Of a stretch of DNA of 62,485 bases, positions 31,741-40,824 are shown in pieces. The translations under genes were made by a program, and so were the position numbers. Within the stretch, counting starts at the first letter, position 1. The number at the start of each line of letters is the position of its first letter. This DNA comes from Clostridia bacterium (GTDB lineage: Bacteria > Bacillota > Clostridia > Acetivibrionales > DSM-2933): the NCBI GenBank assembly GCA_026416815.1, contig JAOAEJ010000090.1, positions 1 to 62,485 of the forward strand. Reading direction: 5' to 3'. A model generated the notes under the pieces. That model was not told the origin of the DNA and made no database searches. It saw only the letters and a program-made list of their open reading frames with translations.

Positions 31741-33705
31741 CTAATATATCCCTATATCTTCTACATAAGCTCTCAGAACCTCTGCAACGCTCCACGCCTG
31801 AGCAAAACATCCTCTAGGTACTAGCGGCTCATTTCCATCAAATATTTCTGAGATATTTCCCATACAACCATCCATCAGATGGTCTTTAAACGGCTCTATA
31901 AACCGCATTGCTATACTCCTGGACCTTTCAGTATGCCCGTAAACCCTCATATAAGCTGTAATAAAGTATCCTATAGGCCATGCCCATACCGTACCTTGGT
32001 GGTATGCTCCGTCCCGTTTTATGTTATCCCCTTTATATATGCCTATATATTCTCCATCTTCAACCGCTAGACTTCTTAACCCACAAGCTGTATAAAGTTC
32101 ACTCCATACACATTCAACAACCTTTCTGGCCCACTCGCCCTCCAGCACCGGGTAAGAAAGGCTTATAGCAAAAATCTGGTTTGGACGTATTTTATCATCC
32201 TTAACCTCATCTATTACCACGTCGTACAAGCACTGTTTTTCTTCATTCCAAAAAAGCTTCTCAAAGGACTCCTTTACCTTTGAAGCCATATCATCATATA
32301 AAGAAACCTCATCTTTATACTTTTTTGCGAGCCTTGACATTACCTTCAAAGCGTTATACCATAAAGCATTTATCTCCACCGCCTTACCGTGTCTGGGAGT
32401 AACAACCCAATTTCCTACCTTCACATCCATCCATGTAAGTTGTGATCTACTGTCTCCGGCAGAAATCAGATAATCCCCTTCCATCTTTATGTTAAAATCC
32501 GTGCCATCCCTATATGCCTTGATAATTTCCTTTAAAGCCTCATAAATATTGAGCTTTATAAAATCAAAATCGCCTGTATAATCAATATACTTATTTACCG
32601 CCTCAAAGTACCACATGGAGGCATCAACAGTGTTGTATATAGGCTCCTGCCCTTCATCAGGAAACATATTTGGCACAAGTCCGTTTTTAACATATTTTGA
32701 AAAGGTATAGAGAATTTCTTTGGCATCCTGAAAACGCCGTGTAGCCAACGTAAGTCCGGTAAATGCTATCATGGTATCTCTACCCCAATCGGTAAACCAT
32801 GGATAGCCTGCAATTACCGTCTTTGTTCCTGTTGATTCCCGGTGTACTATAAAAGTATCCGCAGCCACCGTCAGCTTACGGGCAAATTCATCCTTATACC
32901 CTGCTATATCAATAAGCTCCTTTATCCTTTTTTGCTCACGTTCTATCAGGGCCGATCCGTCGGTATCGGGAATTTCTTCCTCAGTAGTAGCTATCACCGT
33001 TATATACTTATCCTCCCCAGGCTTCACTTCTACCTCAAAATACCCCGGAATATAATGATCGTCAATGGAAGGCAGCCCCCGCTCCCGTTCAACAGCATAA
33101 TCCATATTCATAAAGTAGCAATTGTCCTCCCGGACATACACGCCTTCATTGCAGTATATACTTATATCTACCTCATTGGACGCTGGAGATACGACAACCC
33201 CACTCCTTCGGGGCTTCTGACTAAAATCCATATAAGACCTCCTGGAATTCTCATGGTGGTCTCTGAAATTCAAAAGAGGCCTTAGTTTTAGCTTTGTGTG
33301 TCCATTACCGTTTATTATACGGTAAACAACAACGGTTGTATTCTTACCATAGACCATACAAACCCTTTTCTCAATAAATATATCCTTTAAGCTATACACA
33401 AATAGAGGCAAAGGGTCTATAGTAACCCTGTGTAAATGCAAATAGCCCTTCATTACGTTATCGGGAGTCTCTGCGGAATACAGGTTGTATGAGATACCGT
33501 TAGCTTCAATATGTTCTTCTATCCCCGCAATAATCAAATGTCTTCTAACCGGAGGTTTCAATGCTGCAACCAGTAGCCCATGATACCTCCTGGTATTTGC
33601 ACCAATGATTGTAGATGAAGCAAACCCGCCAATTCCATTAGTAACAAGCCATTCCTTCTGAATACCCTGCTCAAAGGTTCTCCAACTTGATTTTCCGAAA
33701 TCCAT
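31741..33705 (-). CDS. Amylo-alpha-1,6-glucosidase (glycogen debranching enzyme family)
   Basis: A 654-residue GH133-type enzyme that hydrolyses alpha-1,6 branch points of glycogen or limit dextrins. The N-terminal GDE_N-like domain (about 15-240) holds EWLVTNGIGGFASSTIIGAN, and the catalytic (alpha/alpha) barrel begins at about 270 with GYPWFTDWGRDTMIAFTGL. The conserved NTVDASMWYFEAVNKY and YHQGTVWAWPIGYF segments are present. No signal peptide, so it acts in the cytosol. It follows the maltodextrin importer genes (156-base gap) and probably processes imported oligosaccharides. RBS GGAGG precedes ATG at 33705. Confidence 0.93.
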   Translation of the reverse strand: MDFGKSSWRTFEQGIQKEWLVTNGIGGFASSTIIGANTRRYHGLLVAALKPPVRRHLIIAGIEEHIEANGISYNLYSAETPDNVMKGYLHLHRVTIDPLPLFVYSLKDIFIEKRVCMVYGKNTTVVVYRIINGNGHTKLKLRPLLNFRDHHENSRRSYMDFSQKPRRSGVVVSPASNEVDISIYCNEGVYVREDNCYFMNMDYAVERERGLPSIDDHYIPGYFEVEVKPGEDKYITVIATTEEEIPDTDGSALIEREQKRIKELIDIAGYKDEFARKLTVAADTFIVHRESTGTKTVIAGYPWFTDWGRDTMIAFTGLTLATRRFQDAKEILYTFSKYVKNGLVPNMFPDEGQEPIYNTVDASMWYFEAVNKYIDYTGDFDFIKLNIYEALKEIIKAYRDGTDFNIKMEGDYLISAGDSRSQLTWMDVKVGNWVVTPRHGKAVEINALWYNALKVMSRLAKKYKDEVSLYDDMASKVKESFEKLFWNEEKQCLYDVVIDEVKDDKIRPNQIFAISLSYPVLEGEWARKVVECVWSELYTACGLRSLAVEDGEYIGIYKGDNIKRDGAYHQGTVWAWPIGYFITAYMRVYGHTERSRSIAMRFIEPFKDHLMDGCMGNISEIFDGNEPLVPRGCFAQAWSVAEVLRAYVEDIGIY

Positions 33706-33861
33706 ACAAAACCAATCCTCCCGCTGCTCCTATATGTGTTTAACAGATACTAACCTCATACTAATAAATCTCAAGTATGTAATATAAAAAGTAATAAACT
33801 CCCAGAAAAATATTAACTTAAGTATACCACACCTATAAGCTTCATCAACTATTAGTTTTGC

Positions 33862-34758
33862 TCAACCCTTTACCGCTCCAGCAGCAAGACCACCTTGAAT
33901 ATACTTTTGAAGGAGCATAAACACACCCATAATGGGCAGTGACGACATAATAGCTGCAGCAGAAAACTGTGTCCAGTGCCCAAAATGGTCAGTTATAAAG
34001 CTTCTCAAGCCCACAACAAGGGTATAACTCTCTGGAGATTGGGCCACAATACTTGTTATCACAAACTCGGTATACGCACCTATAAAGGAAAAAAGAAAAA
34101 TAACTACAAGCATAGGACTTGCAAGGGGCAATATAATTCTCCAGAAAACCTGGAAATGGCTTGCCCCATCAGCAAGGGCAGCTTCGTCCAACTCCCGTGG
34201 CAATCGGTCTATATAACCTTTTAGAAGCCATATATTGAAAGCACTGCCTCCAGCCAGCAGCAGTACAAGAGCAAACAGATTGTCTACAAGATCCAGTCGG
34301 GCTACAATTATATATATAGCAGACATCGCCATCGATGAAGGAAATAATTGCAGTATCAACAGCGACATTAAACCGTATTTCCTCCCGCGGAATCTCATCC
34401 TCGAAAACGCATACGCTGCAGTAGCAGTCAAAAACAGCTGTATGACCGAGACTCCAAGGCATACAAGCAAGCTGTTTTTGACCCATATTAGAAAATCAGT
34501 CTCAATAATAACTTTTTTATAATTTACCAAGCTATATTCTTTTGGGAAAATTGAGCCAAGATAAAAATTATCTCCCTTAGACATCGAAGCCGCAAGAACC
34601 CATACAACTGGGTACAAAGTAATTACTATAACAATCCATATAAATACCCTGCTAAGCCACAGATTCCGTATTTCCGAAGGCTTCAACCGACGCTTGAAAC
34701 CAGCCTTCGCCCTAGTATCCTCCGATACAGGTTTGTACGCCCCTTCTTGTAACTCCAT
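33862..34758 (-). CDS. Maltodextrin ABC transporter permease, MalG-like
   Basis: A 298-residue inner-membrane permease with about six helices. The cytosolic EAA loop that contacts the ATPase is ELDEAALADGASHFQVFWRI at about 193-212, followed by ILPLASPML. A short hydrophilic N-terminal tail precedes the first helix. The C-terminus (KYIQGGLAAGAVKG) is typical of MalG. It is the third gene of a malE-malF-malG-like set, with 2 bases between its start and the malF-like stop. Confidence 0.93.
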   Translation of the reverse strand: MELQEGAYKPVSEDTRAKAGFKRRLKPSEIRNLWLSRVFIWIVIVITLYPVVWVLAASMSKGDNFYLGSIFPKEYSLVNYKKVIIETDFLIWVKNSLLVCLGVSVIQLFLTATAAYAFSRMRFRGRKYGLMSLLILQLFPSSMAMSAIYIIVARLDLVDNLFALVLLLAGGSAFNIWLLKGYIDRLPRELDEAALADGASHFQVFWRIILPLASPMLVVIFLFSFIGAYTEFVITSIVAQSPESYTLVVGLRSFITDHFGHWTQFSAAAIMSSLPIMGVFMLLQKYIQGGLAAGAVKG

Positions 34759-34760
34759 TA

Positions 34761-35684
34761 CTAATCCACCTCCTCAAAGGACCGGGTCAATTTCATATTT
34801 ACCAATGTAATGGTGCCTATTACCAGAAAAACCAGAACACTTAGAGCAGAAGCCAAATCATATCTGAAAGATTGGGTTGTCATCCTATATCCCGCACTTG
34901 TTAAAATATCGGTATACCCTGCAAATTGTGTCCCCATCCTCGGTGGATTTCCCTGTGTAACAAGGAATGCAGCACCAATATTATTAAAATTAAACGCGAA
35001 GGACGAAATAAGTAGAGGTAATGAGGCAGAAATCATGCATGGCATTGTTATACATTTAAACTTGTCCCACCATCTCGCCCCGTCTATATCAGCAGCTTCA
35101 TAAATAGATGGAGGTATGGATTGTAAAACTCCCAGACATACATTTAGCATAAACGGGAACCCAAGCCATAGAGTAATTATAATTACTCCTGTTCTGGCCC
35201 AGAATGGGTCGGTCAGCCATGGAATTTCATTTGGTAAATGAAGTAATTTAAGCATACCGTTTATTCCCCCATAGCTTTCATTTAACAAACCCTGCCACGC
35301 TAAAACTGCTATTGTTGACGGAAGCGCCCACGGCACTATAAGTATAGCTCTATACACTTTGGTCTCCTTCATATTAGGGTTATTTAGTACAAGAGCTAAT
35401 ACTAGTCCAATAAAATATCCACCTAGACTGGCAAAAGCAGCAAATATAAAAGTCCATAAGAATACGGGTAGAAAAATAGGCTTCAAGCTTCCAGTAAGAA
35501 TCAGTCTGAAATTCTCAATCCCTCCAAAGCCGTAGTCTTCCATGTGGTTGAGATTGTAGTTGGTAAATGCAATATAGACAGTGTATACTACAGGCAAGAG
35601 GCTTAAGATAAATATGGACATCAGGGCAGGTGACATGTATAAATAGGGTGAAAGCTTTTCCTTGGAAAACTTTCCTTTCTTCAT
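34761..35684 (-). CDS. Maltodextrin ABC transporter permease, MalF-like
   Basis: A 307-residue membrane permease with about six helices, lacking the large periplasmic insert of enterobacterial MalF, as usual in Gram-positives. The EAA loop is SIYEAADIDGARWWDKFKCI at about 205-224, followed by TMPCM. Sugar type is inferred from the adjacent binding protein and debranching enzyme. RBS GGGAGG precedes ATG at 35684. A hairpin separates it from the malE-like gene. Confidence 0.93.
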   Translation of the reverse strand: MKKGKFSKEKLSPYLYMSPALMSIFILSLLPVVYTVYIAFTNYNLNHMEDYGFGGIENFRLILTGSLKPIFLPVFLWTFIFAAFASLGGYFIGLVLALVLNNPNMKETKVYRAILIVPWALPSTIAVLAWQGLLNESYGGINGMLKLLHLPNEIPWLTDPFWARTGVIIITLWLGFPFMLNVCLGVLQSIPPSIYEAADIDGARWWDKFKCITMPCMISASLPLLISSFAFNFNNIGAAFLVTQGNPPRMGTQFAGYTDILTSAGYRMTTQSFRYDLASALSVLVFLVIGTITLVNMKLTRSFEEVD

Positions 35685-35748
35685 CTTTTATCCTCCCTAT
35701 ATGTTTAGAATTTAGTGTATTTTCCTAATTCATGAGATGGTAAATACA

Positions 35749-35767
35749 AGGGGGAAAAATCCCCTCT
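35749..35767 (-). terminator. Hairpin between the binding-protein and permease genes
   Basis: GGGG - 7-base loop - CCCC style hairpin between malE-like and malF-like genes, read on the minus strand as GAGGGGATTTTTCCCCCTTG. Such structures commonly make the binding protein more abundant than the permeases. Confidence 0.45.
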
Positions 35768-35782
35768 TAGCACCATTTAAGC

Positions 35783-37042
35783 TTAGTTTTGCAAAGCTAT
35801 ACCCTCTTTTATCTGTTTTACTACATCTTCTGCAGCCTTCTCAGGAACAATCTTACCTGTTAAGACCAGTGAAATATTATTTTTAACCGGATCCCATGCA
35901 GAATTAGTTTCAGGAACATTTGGTATGGGGTCTCCATTCCTAGACTGTTCGGAAAATGCCTGCATTGTCTTATTTTCCTTAACTTCCGGTTTTTCCAGTT
36001 CAGCCTTAAGCACCGGTATCCTATTGCCTGTTTTCAATAAAGGCATCGGGCTGTTTTCAGCTAAATATTTCATCAAATCCCATGCTTCATCCTGATTTTT
36101 TGACTTAGAGCTTACAAAAGCCGCCTGGATACCTACAAAGGTAGGCATTATCTTTCCATTCAGTTTTGGAAGAGGGCATACTGCAAACTTCACACCATTC
36201 TTATTAAATCCGTCAACATCCCAAGGACCACCCAATAAAAACCCTATCTTACCGCTTTGGAAATTTCCTCTGGCTATATCCCCAGTACAATCTGCACCCA
36301 TAAACTTATATTCTCTTACAAACTTCCCAAGTAAATCATACCCCTTTACCGCCCCCTCATTTCCAAGGCCTATATCACTGATATCATATGTTCCGTCTGT
36401 ATTCTTAAAGACGTAAGCACCATTGCCTGCAAGAAACGCATAGCTGGAATAAAGGTCTGCAATATTATACATAAAACCTACCTTTTTTGCTTGTTCTATA
36501 AACTCGTCGAATGTTTCGGGAGGTGTTTGCACCATGTCGGTATTATAAAATAAGGCCATAGCATCCATAGCTAAAGGCAGCGCATACATCTTTCCCCCGT
36601 GGGTTACTGCAGTAATAGCTACATCAACATATTTACTCTTATCAATAAGATTGCCGGGTACTTCAGCCAACAAATCAGCCTTTTGGAACACGCCAAGATC
36701 ATTATGAGGCATACCAAACATAATATCCGGACCCTTACTACTGGTAGCAGCTTGGGTATAGGTCTGGAAATTCCTTTGATCAAACATCACCTTAACTGTA
36801 TTCCCAGTTTTTTGAGCCCATTCTTCCGCTAACCGCTTAACCTCCGGGACCTCTGATTTTTCCTGTAAATGCGACCAAACAACGATTTCCTTAGGGTCTT
36901 TGTTTTCTACTGTTTTACCATCTGTCTTCTCCAGCCCGTTTTGTTCCGAGCCTTTACTTCCCCCGCTGCCACAGCCAAACAGCGTCGTCACCAGAACCAG
37001 AGTAGCCACCCCGGTTGACAAAAGCTTTAGATACTTTTTCAT
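35783..37042 (-). CDS. Maltodextrin-binding lipoprotein, MalE-like
   Basis: A 419-residue extracellular solute-binding protein of family 1. The lipoprotein signal ends at the lipobox LFGCGSGG (Cys near 24), so it is membrane-anchored. IVVWSHLQEKSEVPEVKRLA and the PDIMFGMPHNDLGVFQKADLL segment are typical of the maltose/maltodextrin group. It has the FLLGGPWDV ligand-site motif. RBS AAAGGAGG precedes ATG at 37042. No ABC ATPase gene lies in the operon; a shared MsiK/UgpC-type ATPase is the usual solution in Gram-positives. Confidence 0.93.
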   Translation of the reverse strand: MKKYLKLLSTGVATLVLVTTLFGCGSGGSKGSEQNGLEKTDGKTVENKDPKEIVVWSHLQEKSEVPEVKRLAEEWAQKTGNTVKVMFDQRNFQTYTQAATSSKGPDIMFGMPHNDLGVFQKADLLAEVPGNLIDKSKYVDVAITAVTHGGKMYALPLAMDAMALFYNTDMVQTPPETFDEFIEQAKKVGFMYNIADLYSSYAFLAGNGAYVFKNTDGTYDISDIGLGNEGAVKGYDLLGKFVREYKFMGADCTGDIARGNFQSGKIGFLLGGPWDVDGFNKNGVKFAVCPLPKLNGKIMPTFVGIQAAFVSSKSKNQDEAWDLMKYLAENSPMPLLKTGNRIPVLKAELEKPEVKENKTMQAFSEQSRNGDPIPNVPETNSAWDPVKNNISLVLTGKIVPEKAAEDVVKQIKEGIALQN

Positions 37043-37186
37043 GAATTTTGCCTCCTTTAATTACGCTGTAGCATTCTAATAACCCTTGTATTAGTTGCAT
37101 ATAGGCTTTATTGGTTTTTTAACGGTATGCACTCTAAAACTGTTCTCGCGACAGAAGTGAAAATCATTATTAGTCAGGCCATCGAA

Positions 37187-37201
37187 TGTAAAGCGTTTTG
37201 A
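37187..37201. promoter_or_regulatory. Possible LacI/CcpA-type operator upstream of malE
   Basis: The sequence TGTAAAGCGTTTTGA is a partial palindrome about a central CG, resembling cre or MalR-type LacI-family sites. It lies about 145 bases before the malE-like start. The rest of 37043-37300 shows no gene. This is pattern resemblance only. Confidence 0.25.
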
Positions 37202-37305
37202 TATACTTGTTTCACTCTATTTCTATGCTTGGCAAAATTCTTTTATGCTTTAGCCTGTTTTTGTTTTTATGTAGATAGTCATAGTTTAATTGCTAAAAAG
37301 AAAAA

Positions 37306-37330
37306 TGCCGCAGTCAGATAGACTGTGGCA
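37306..37330 (-). terminator. hpf terminator
   Basis: Stem TGCCGCAGTC / GACTGTGGCA with a 5-base loop; on the minus strand it is followed by TTTTTCTTTT. It lies about 55 bases after the hpf stop. Confidence 0.85.
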
Positions 37331-37387
37331 CTTTTGCACTTATCTTAATAATATTTAATTCTATTTGTTGAAGGTTTTACTATCACT

Positions 37388-37918
37388 CTAAAACTCAGGT
37401 TCTATAAGACCATAATTACCGTCTTTCCTTCTATAAACCACATTAACTTCCTTAGTATCTGCATTGGAAAACATAAAGAACTCGTGTCCAATCAGGTTCA
37501 TTTGCAATATTGCTTCTTCTACTGCCATCGGCTTAACAGCAAACCTTTTGGAACGTACAATTTCAAAATTATGCTCCTCGGGTACTTCATCTTCAAATTT
37601 GAAATTTTCGACCCTAAAAGCTACCTCATGCAACTTCTTCTCAAGCCTTGTCTTATTTTTCCTTATCTGTCTTTCCAGGACATCTACTACTTTATCTATT
37701 GCGGCGTACATATCCCCATTTGACTCCTCAGCTCTCAAAACAACTCCATTAAAGGGAATAGTAACCTCCACTATTTGCCTTGTTTTTTGTACACTCAGTG
37801 TAACATGTACTTCAGTATCAGGGTTGAAAAATTTCTCCAGCTTGCTTATTTTTTTAGTTACCTTTTCCTTTAAAGCCTCTGTTACTTCGATGTTCTTTCC
37901 GCTAATGATAAATTTCAT
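37388..37918 (-). CDS. hpf: Long-form ribosome hibernation promoting factor
   Basis: A 176-residue ribosome-associated protein that promotes 100S dimers in stationary phase. The N-terminal HPF/RaiA domain (1-100) begins MKFIISGKNIEVTEALK. The C-terminal dimerisation domain is at about 118-176 (KRFAVKPMAVEEAILQMNLI, then HEFFMFSNADTKEVNVVYRR). Length marks the long form usual in Firmicutes. RBS GAAAGGGG precedes ATG at 37918. A non-coding region of about 950 bases lies upstream. Confidence 0.96.
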   Translation of the reverse strand: MKFIISGKNIEVTEALKEKVTKKISKLEKFFNPDTEVHVTLSVQKTRQIVEVTIPFNGVVLRAEESNGDMYAAIDKVVDVLERQIRKNKTRLEKKLHEVAFRVENFKFEDEVPEEHNFEIVRSKRFAVKPMAVEEAILQMNLIGHEFFMFSNADTKEVNVVYRRKDGNYGLIEPEF

Positions 37919-38273
37919 AGCCTACAACCCCTTTCTCATGATGCATTAATATTGTGATACATTCAAACTGCTTGGAATATTTAAACCCCGTTTTAGGAAA
38001 TAATATTAATGTAAAATTAATATTATCCTGTCGACATTTAAACATTTAGGGCAGTATATTGAAAATATCAACTAGTGCAATCTATATTGCAGAATGTTTT
38101 AATATTTTTACCCGAACAAGCCTTTATCAAACACTTAATGTTTTACATTTCAGGGCTTAATTATTTGGTTAAAAATACTATATTGATATATTCTACACAC
38201 AATAAATAATTCCTTCTAAAATAGTGACTGTTTTTTTATTTTTATGATTTTATTCTTTTATACTATAGGTCGT

Positions 38274-38315
38274 AATGGAGAGAAACTTACAATATTTTGT
38301 AAGTTTCTCTCCATT
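38274..38315. repeat. Perfect 19-bp inverted repeat
   Basis: Arms at 38274-38292 and 38297-38315 pair perfectly around the loop TATT. Neither strand has a T-run after the stem, so it is not a normal intrinsic terminator. It lies 2 bases before the first DnaA-box-like sequence. Confidence 0.8.
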
Positions 38316-38316
38316 T

Positions 38317-38715
38317 ATATCCACAATTCTCCCACAAAACAGATGTTTTGTGAATATAAATTCTGTGGATAGTGTGAATAAATCTGTGAATAACTTAAAT
38401 TAGCTTGTTTTGGGTGTGGATAAAAGTGTTGCTTTCTTGGGAAATATTTTTGTCGTTATGTAAACTTTATAAAAATATCAAAACCTTTTCATAAAATAGA
38501 TTTCTTACTTCCTACTAAATATCCAAGTCGGGAAATGTGCTAAAGGAAGGCAATTGAACATATCAAATTACTATATTGTCATAAAATTAACCAAATGTCA
38601 AGAAAAAAAATACCAATATTATTTGGGCAATTATTAATTTTATGAAAGAAGTTTACTTTATGTAAAGTTCATAAAGGTTATCCACATAACTATAGCCCTG
38701 TATAAGTTATACACA
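38317..38715. promoter_or_regulatory. DnaA-box cluster
   Basis: Boxes matching TTATNCACA: TGTGAATAA at 38373-38381 and 38385-38393, TGTGGATAA at 38415-38423 (minus sense), TTATCCACA at 38678-38686 and TTATACACA at 38707-38715 (plus sense). Near matches are ATATCCACA at 38317-38325 and TGTGGATAG at 38364-38372. The left group faces minus and the right group plus, around about 250 AT-rich bases. No dnaA, dnaN, rpmH or parAB genes are near, so this may be a DnaA-titrating or regulatory cluster rather than the main origin. Confidence 0.7.
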
Positions 38716-38876
38716 GGGCTACTGTTGTAAATACTATTAAAATTTTTAGAACTTAAAACTCTCTCGAATTTAATTTAAGTATATAAATTTAATCACTATA
38801 TACCCATTTAATATGCCGCTAATTTCACTGCATATATTAAATTCGGCTTATCAAAAAATATGTATAGAAACTATAT

Positions 38877-39161
38877 CTATTTGTTGTTTGCAAAACAATC
38901 GCTGCAGTATACAGGTTTGTCTAAACGTGGTTTAAAAGGTACTTTAGCCTCTTTACCACACTCTGCACAAACAGCATCGTACAGTTCTCTTTTCACAGAT
39001 GAAGCTCCACTATTAAACTGGGACTTCTTCGCATCTCTGCATGACTTGCACCTGGAAGGATCATTTTGGAAACCTTTAGTAGAATAGAATTCTTGCTCTC
39101 CTGCAGTAAAAATAAAGTCATTACCACAGTCTTTACAAACTAATGTCTTATCTTGGAACAT
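38877..39161 (-). CDS. Zinc-ribbon domain protein
   Basis: A 94-residue protein with paired CxxC motifs. The N-terminal treble-clef-like ribbon has CKDCGNDF (about 9-16) and CKSCRDAKK (about 38-46). The C-terminal ribbon has CAECGKEAKVPFKP and PVYCSDCF (about 69-89). It belongs to a small zinc-binding family common in Clostridia and Dehalococcoidia with no known function; nucleic-acid binding is possible. RBS GAGGCGG precedes ATG at 39161. It lies downstream of two tRNA genes. Confidence 0.8.
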   Translation of the reverse strand: MFQDKTLVCKDCGNDFIFTAGEQEFYSTKGFQNDPSRCKSCRDAKKSQFNSGASSVKRELYDAVCAECGKEAKVPFKPRLDKPVYCSDCFANNK

Positions 39162-39189
39162 TAAAACCGCCTCACTTTGATAAATAAAA

Positions 39190-39265
39190 TGGAGCCCTCA
39201 ACCGGAATCGAACCGGTGACCTCATCCTTACCATGGATGCGCTCTGCCGACTGAGCTATGAGGGC
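39190..39265 (-). tRNA. tRNA-Thr (GGU anticodon)
   Basis: A 76-base cloverleaf on the minus strand. The acceptor stem is GCCCTCA / TGAGGGC with discriminator T and an encoded CCA. The anticodon stem CATCC / GGATG holds the loop ATGGTAA, giving anticodon GGT. The T loop is TTCGATT. Confidence 0.96.
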
Positions 39266-39370
39266 AATTTAAATATTACTGTATAATTATATATGAAGCA
39301 ACATCTATAATATGACCACTGTAGTATATTATATTAAGTTCTCATATAATCCTGTACTTCGAATATATAC

Positions 39371-39444
39371 TGGAGCGGGTGATGGGAATCGAACCCACGC
39401 AGTCAGCTTGGGAAGCTGATATTCTACCATTGAATTACACCCGC
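39371..39444 (-). tRNA. tRNA-Gly (CCC anticodon)
   Basis: A 74-base cloverleaf on the minus strand. The acceptor stem begins GCGGGTG and ends CACCCGC with discriminator T and an encoded CCA. The anticodon stem TCAGC / GCTGA holds the loop TTCCCAA, giving anticodon CCC. Confidence 0.95.
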
Positions 39445-39531
39445 AACAACTTCAATTCAATTATTACAACGATAGGTAGTATACCACATATCTTAATTCA
39501 AGTCCAGTGCATTAATCGTAATATAACGTGA

Positions 39532-40176
39532 TTAAACCTTACCTTCTTCAAGATATTTCTCTAATTTACGTTTTACTCTCTGTAACGCGTTATCTATCGA
39601 TTTTACATGCCTGTCCAGTTCCTCAGCAATCTCCTGATAGGATTTACCCTGCAAATAGAGGGACAATACCTCCCACTCCAATCCACTGAGTATTTCTCCC
39701 ATTTTCGCTTCTATACCGTTGAACTCTTCTCTATTGATTATCATCTCTTCAGGGTCCGAAATACTTTCTTCACTAATCATATCCATAAGGGTACGATCAG
39801 ACTCCTCATCAAAAATAGGCCTGTTGAGAGATATGTACGAATTTAAGGGAATATGTTTTTGCCTGGTAGCTGTTTTTATAGCAGTTATAATCTGCCTTGT
39901 TATACATAGCTCAGCAAAAGCACGGAAAGAAGAAAGCTTGTCTCCCCTAAAGTCCCTTATCGCTTTATAGAGACCTATCATTCCTTCTTGAATGATATCT
40001 TCCCTATCAGCCCCTATAAGGAAATACGTCCTCGCCTTGGCACGCACAAAACTCTTATATTTATTAATTAAATACTCGAGGGCTTTGCTGTTGCCTGTTC
40101 TTGCATCTTCAATTATTTCCTCATCAAGCATCGCGTTATAAATGCTCGGCGCCTCAGCGTGTGCATTTAACTTCAA
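39532..40176 (-). CDS. sigH: RNA polymerase sigma-H factor
   Basis: A 214-residue sigma factor for early sporulation and stationary phase. Region 2 reads YKSFVRAKARTYFLIGADRE followed by DIIQEGMIGLYKAI; region 4 near the C-terminus holds LSGLEWEVLSLYLQGKSYQE and a helix-turn-helix. Length and the order sigH-yacP-rlmB-mrnC support SigH over other sigma factors. The start TTG at 40176 follows a G6 run at 7 bases. It lies upstream of the two tRNA genes. Confidence 0.95.
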   Translation of the reverse strand: MKLNAHAEAPSIYNAMLDEEIIEDARTGNSKALEYLINKYKSFVRAKARTYFLIGADREDIIQEGMIGLYKAIRDFRGDKLSSFRAFAELCITRQIITAIKTATRQKHIPLNSYISLNRPIFDEESDRTLMDMISEESISDPEEMIINREEFNGIEAKMGEILSGLEWEVLSLYLQGKSYQEIAEELDRHVKSIDNALQRVKRKLEKYLEEGKV

Positions 40177-40299
40177 AATAATGCCCCCCTGTTAATCTGC
40201 AAAAACTTTTTTTGGATTGTACTCCTAGAGCTGCGATTTGAAAGTCCCCAAAAAGGATACACATTCATAATTATACGTAGCTAGTTCTTTTATGTCAAG

Positions 40300-40812
40300 T
40301 TAAAACTTTCCCCTACGCATTTTATCTAGTTTCTCGAACACATCGGGTTTCATGTTGGACATTATTGTGTTGGTTTTACCGACGGTCTTGATTTTAGATT
40401 CAATTTTTGTGTCCCTTCCAGCCGCCCCCACTTCCTCCCGTAGTTCTCTTGGAGACATCCTGATACCTCCGCTGCTTAGTATCATTGTCTGCTCAAGGTA
40501 ATCGGAAGTAGCAACTCTTATTGTATAGGTAGTACCAAACTTGTAAACGAACTTTTCTATATAGTTATCGGCACTTTCATTTTCCTTCGTGAATACTATT
40601 TTTAAGTTGTCAAAAACTTCTTCCTTTTCCCGACCTCCTTTTACCCAGTGAGCATCAAATACTACTATCACTCTTATCTTTTTATATCCTTGGTAGTTGG
40701 ACAAAATGCTGACCAATCTATCCCTACAGTCCTCCAGTGACTCGCTTTCCAGATGAAATACATCTTTCCACGCATTAATTATATTGTATCCATCAACCAA
40801 TAAGTACTCCAT
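40300..40812 (-). CDS. yacP: NYN-domain endoribonuclease, YacP/Rae1 family
   Basis: A 170-residue PIN-like NYN-domain protein; the Bacillus relative Rae1 cleaves mRNA on the ribosome. The start LLVDGYNIINAWKD carries the catalytic Asp, and VIVVFDAHWVKGGR and ADNYIEKFVY supply the other acidic positions. The SDYLEQTMILSSGGIRMSPR segment is family-typical. It is 12 bases downstream of rlmB and upstream of sigH. Confidence 0.9.
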   Translation of the reverse strand: MEYLLVDGYNIINAWKDVFHLESESLEDCRDRLVSILSNYQGYKKIRVIVVFDAHWVKGGREKEEVFDNLKIVFTKENESADNYIEKFVYKFGTTYTIRVATSDYLEQTMILSSGGIRMSPRELREEVGAAGRDTKIESKIKTVGKTNTIMSNMKPDVFEKLDKMRRGKF

Positions 40813-40824
40813 ATGTGCTGTACC

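Larger units (their letters stand above)
37919..38876. other. Long non-coding region with a DnaA-box cluster and a perfect hairpin
   Basis: About 950 AT-rich bases without a supported gene. They contain a 19-bp perfect hairpin (38274-38315) and at least seven DnaA-box-like 9-mers between 38317 and 38715, listed separately. The hpf promoter must be in the left part. Confidence 0.6.

Noticed and set aside
38317..38715. Calling the DnaA-box cluster the chromosome origin oriC
   Set aside because: No dnaA, dnaN, rpmH, gidA or parAB genes are nearby; without GC skew over the genome only a DnaA-box cluster can be claimed.
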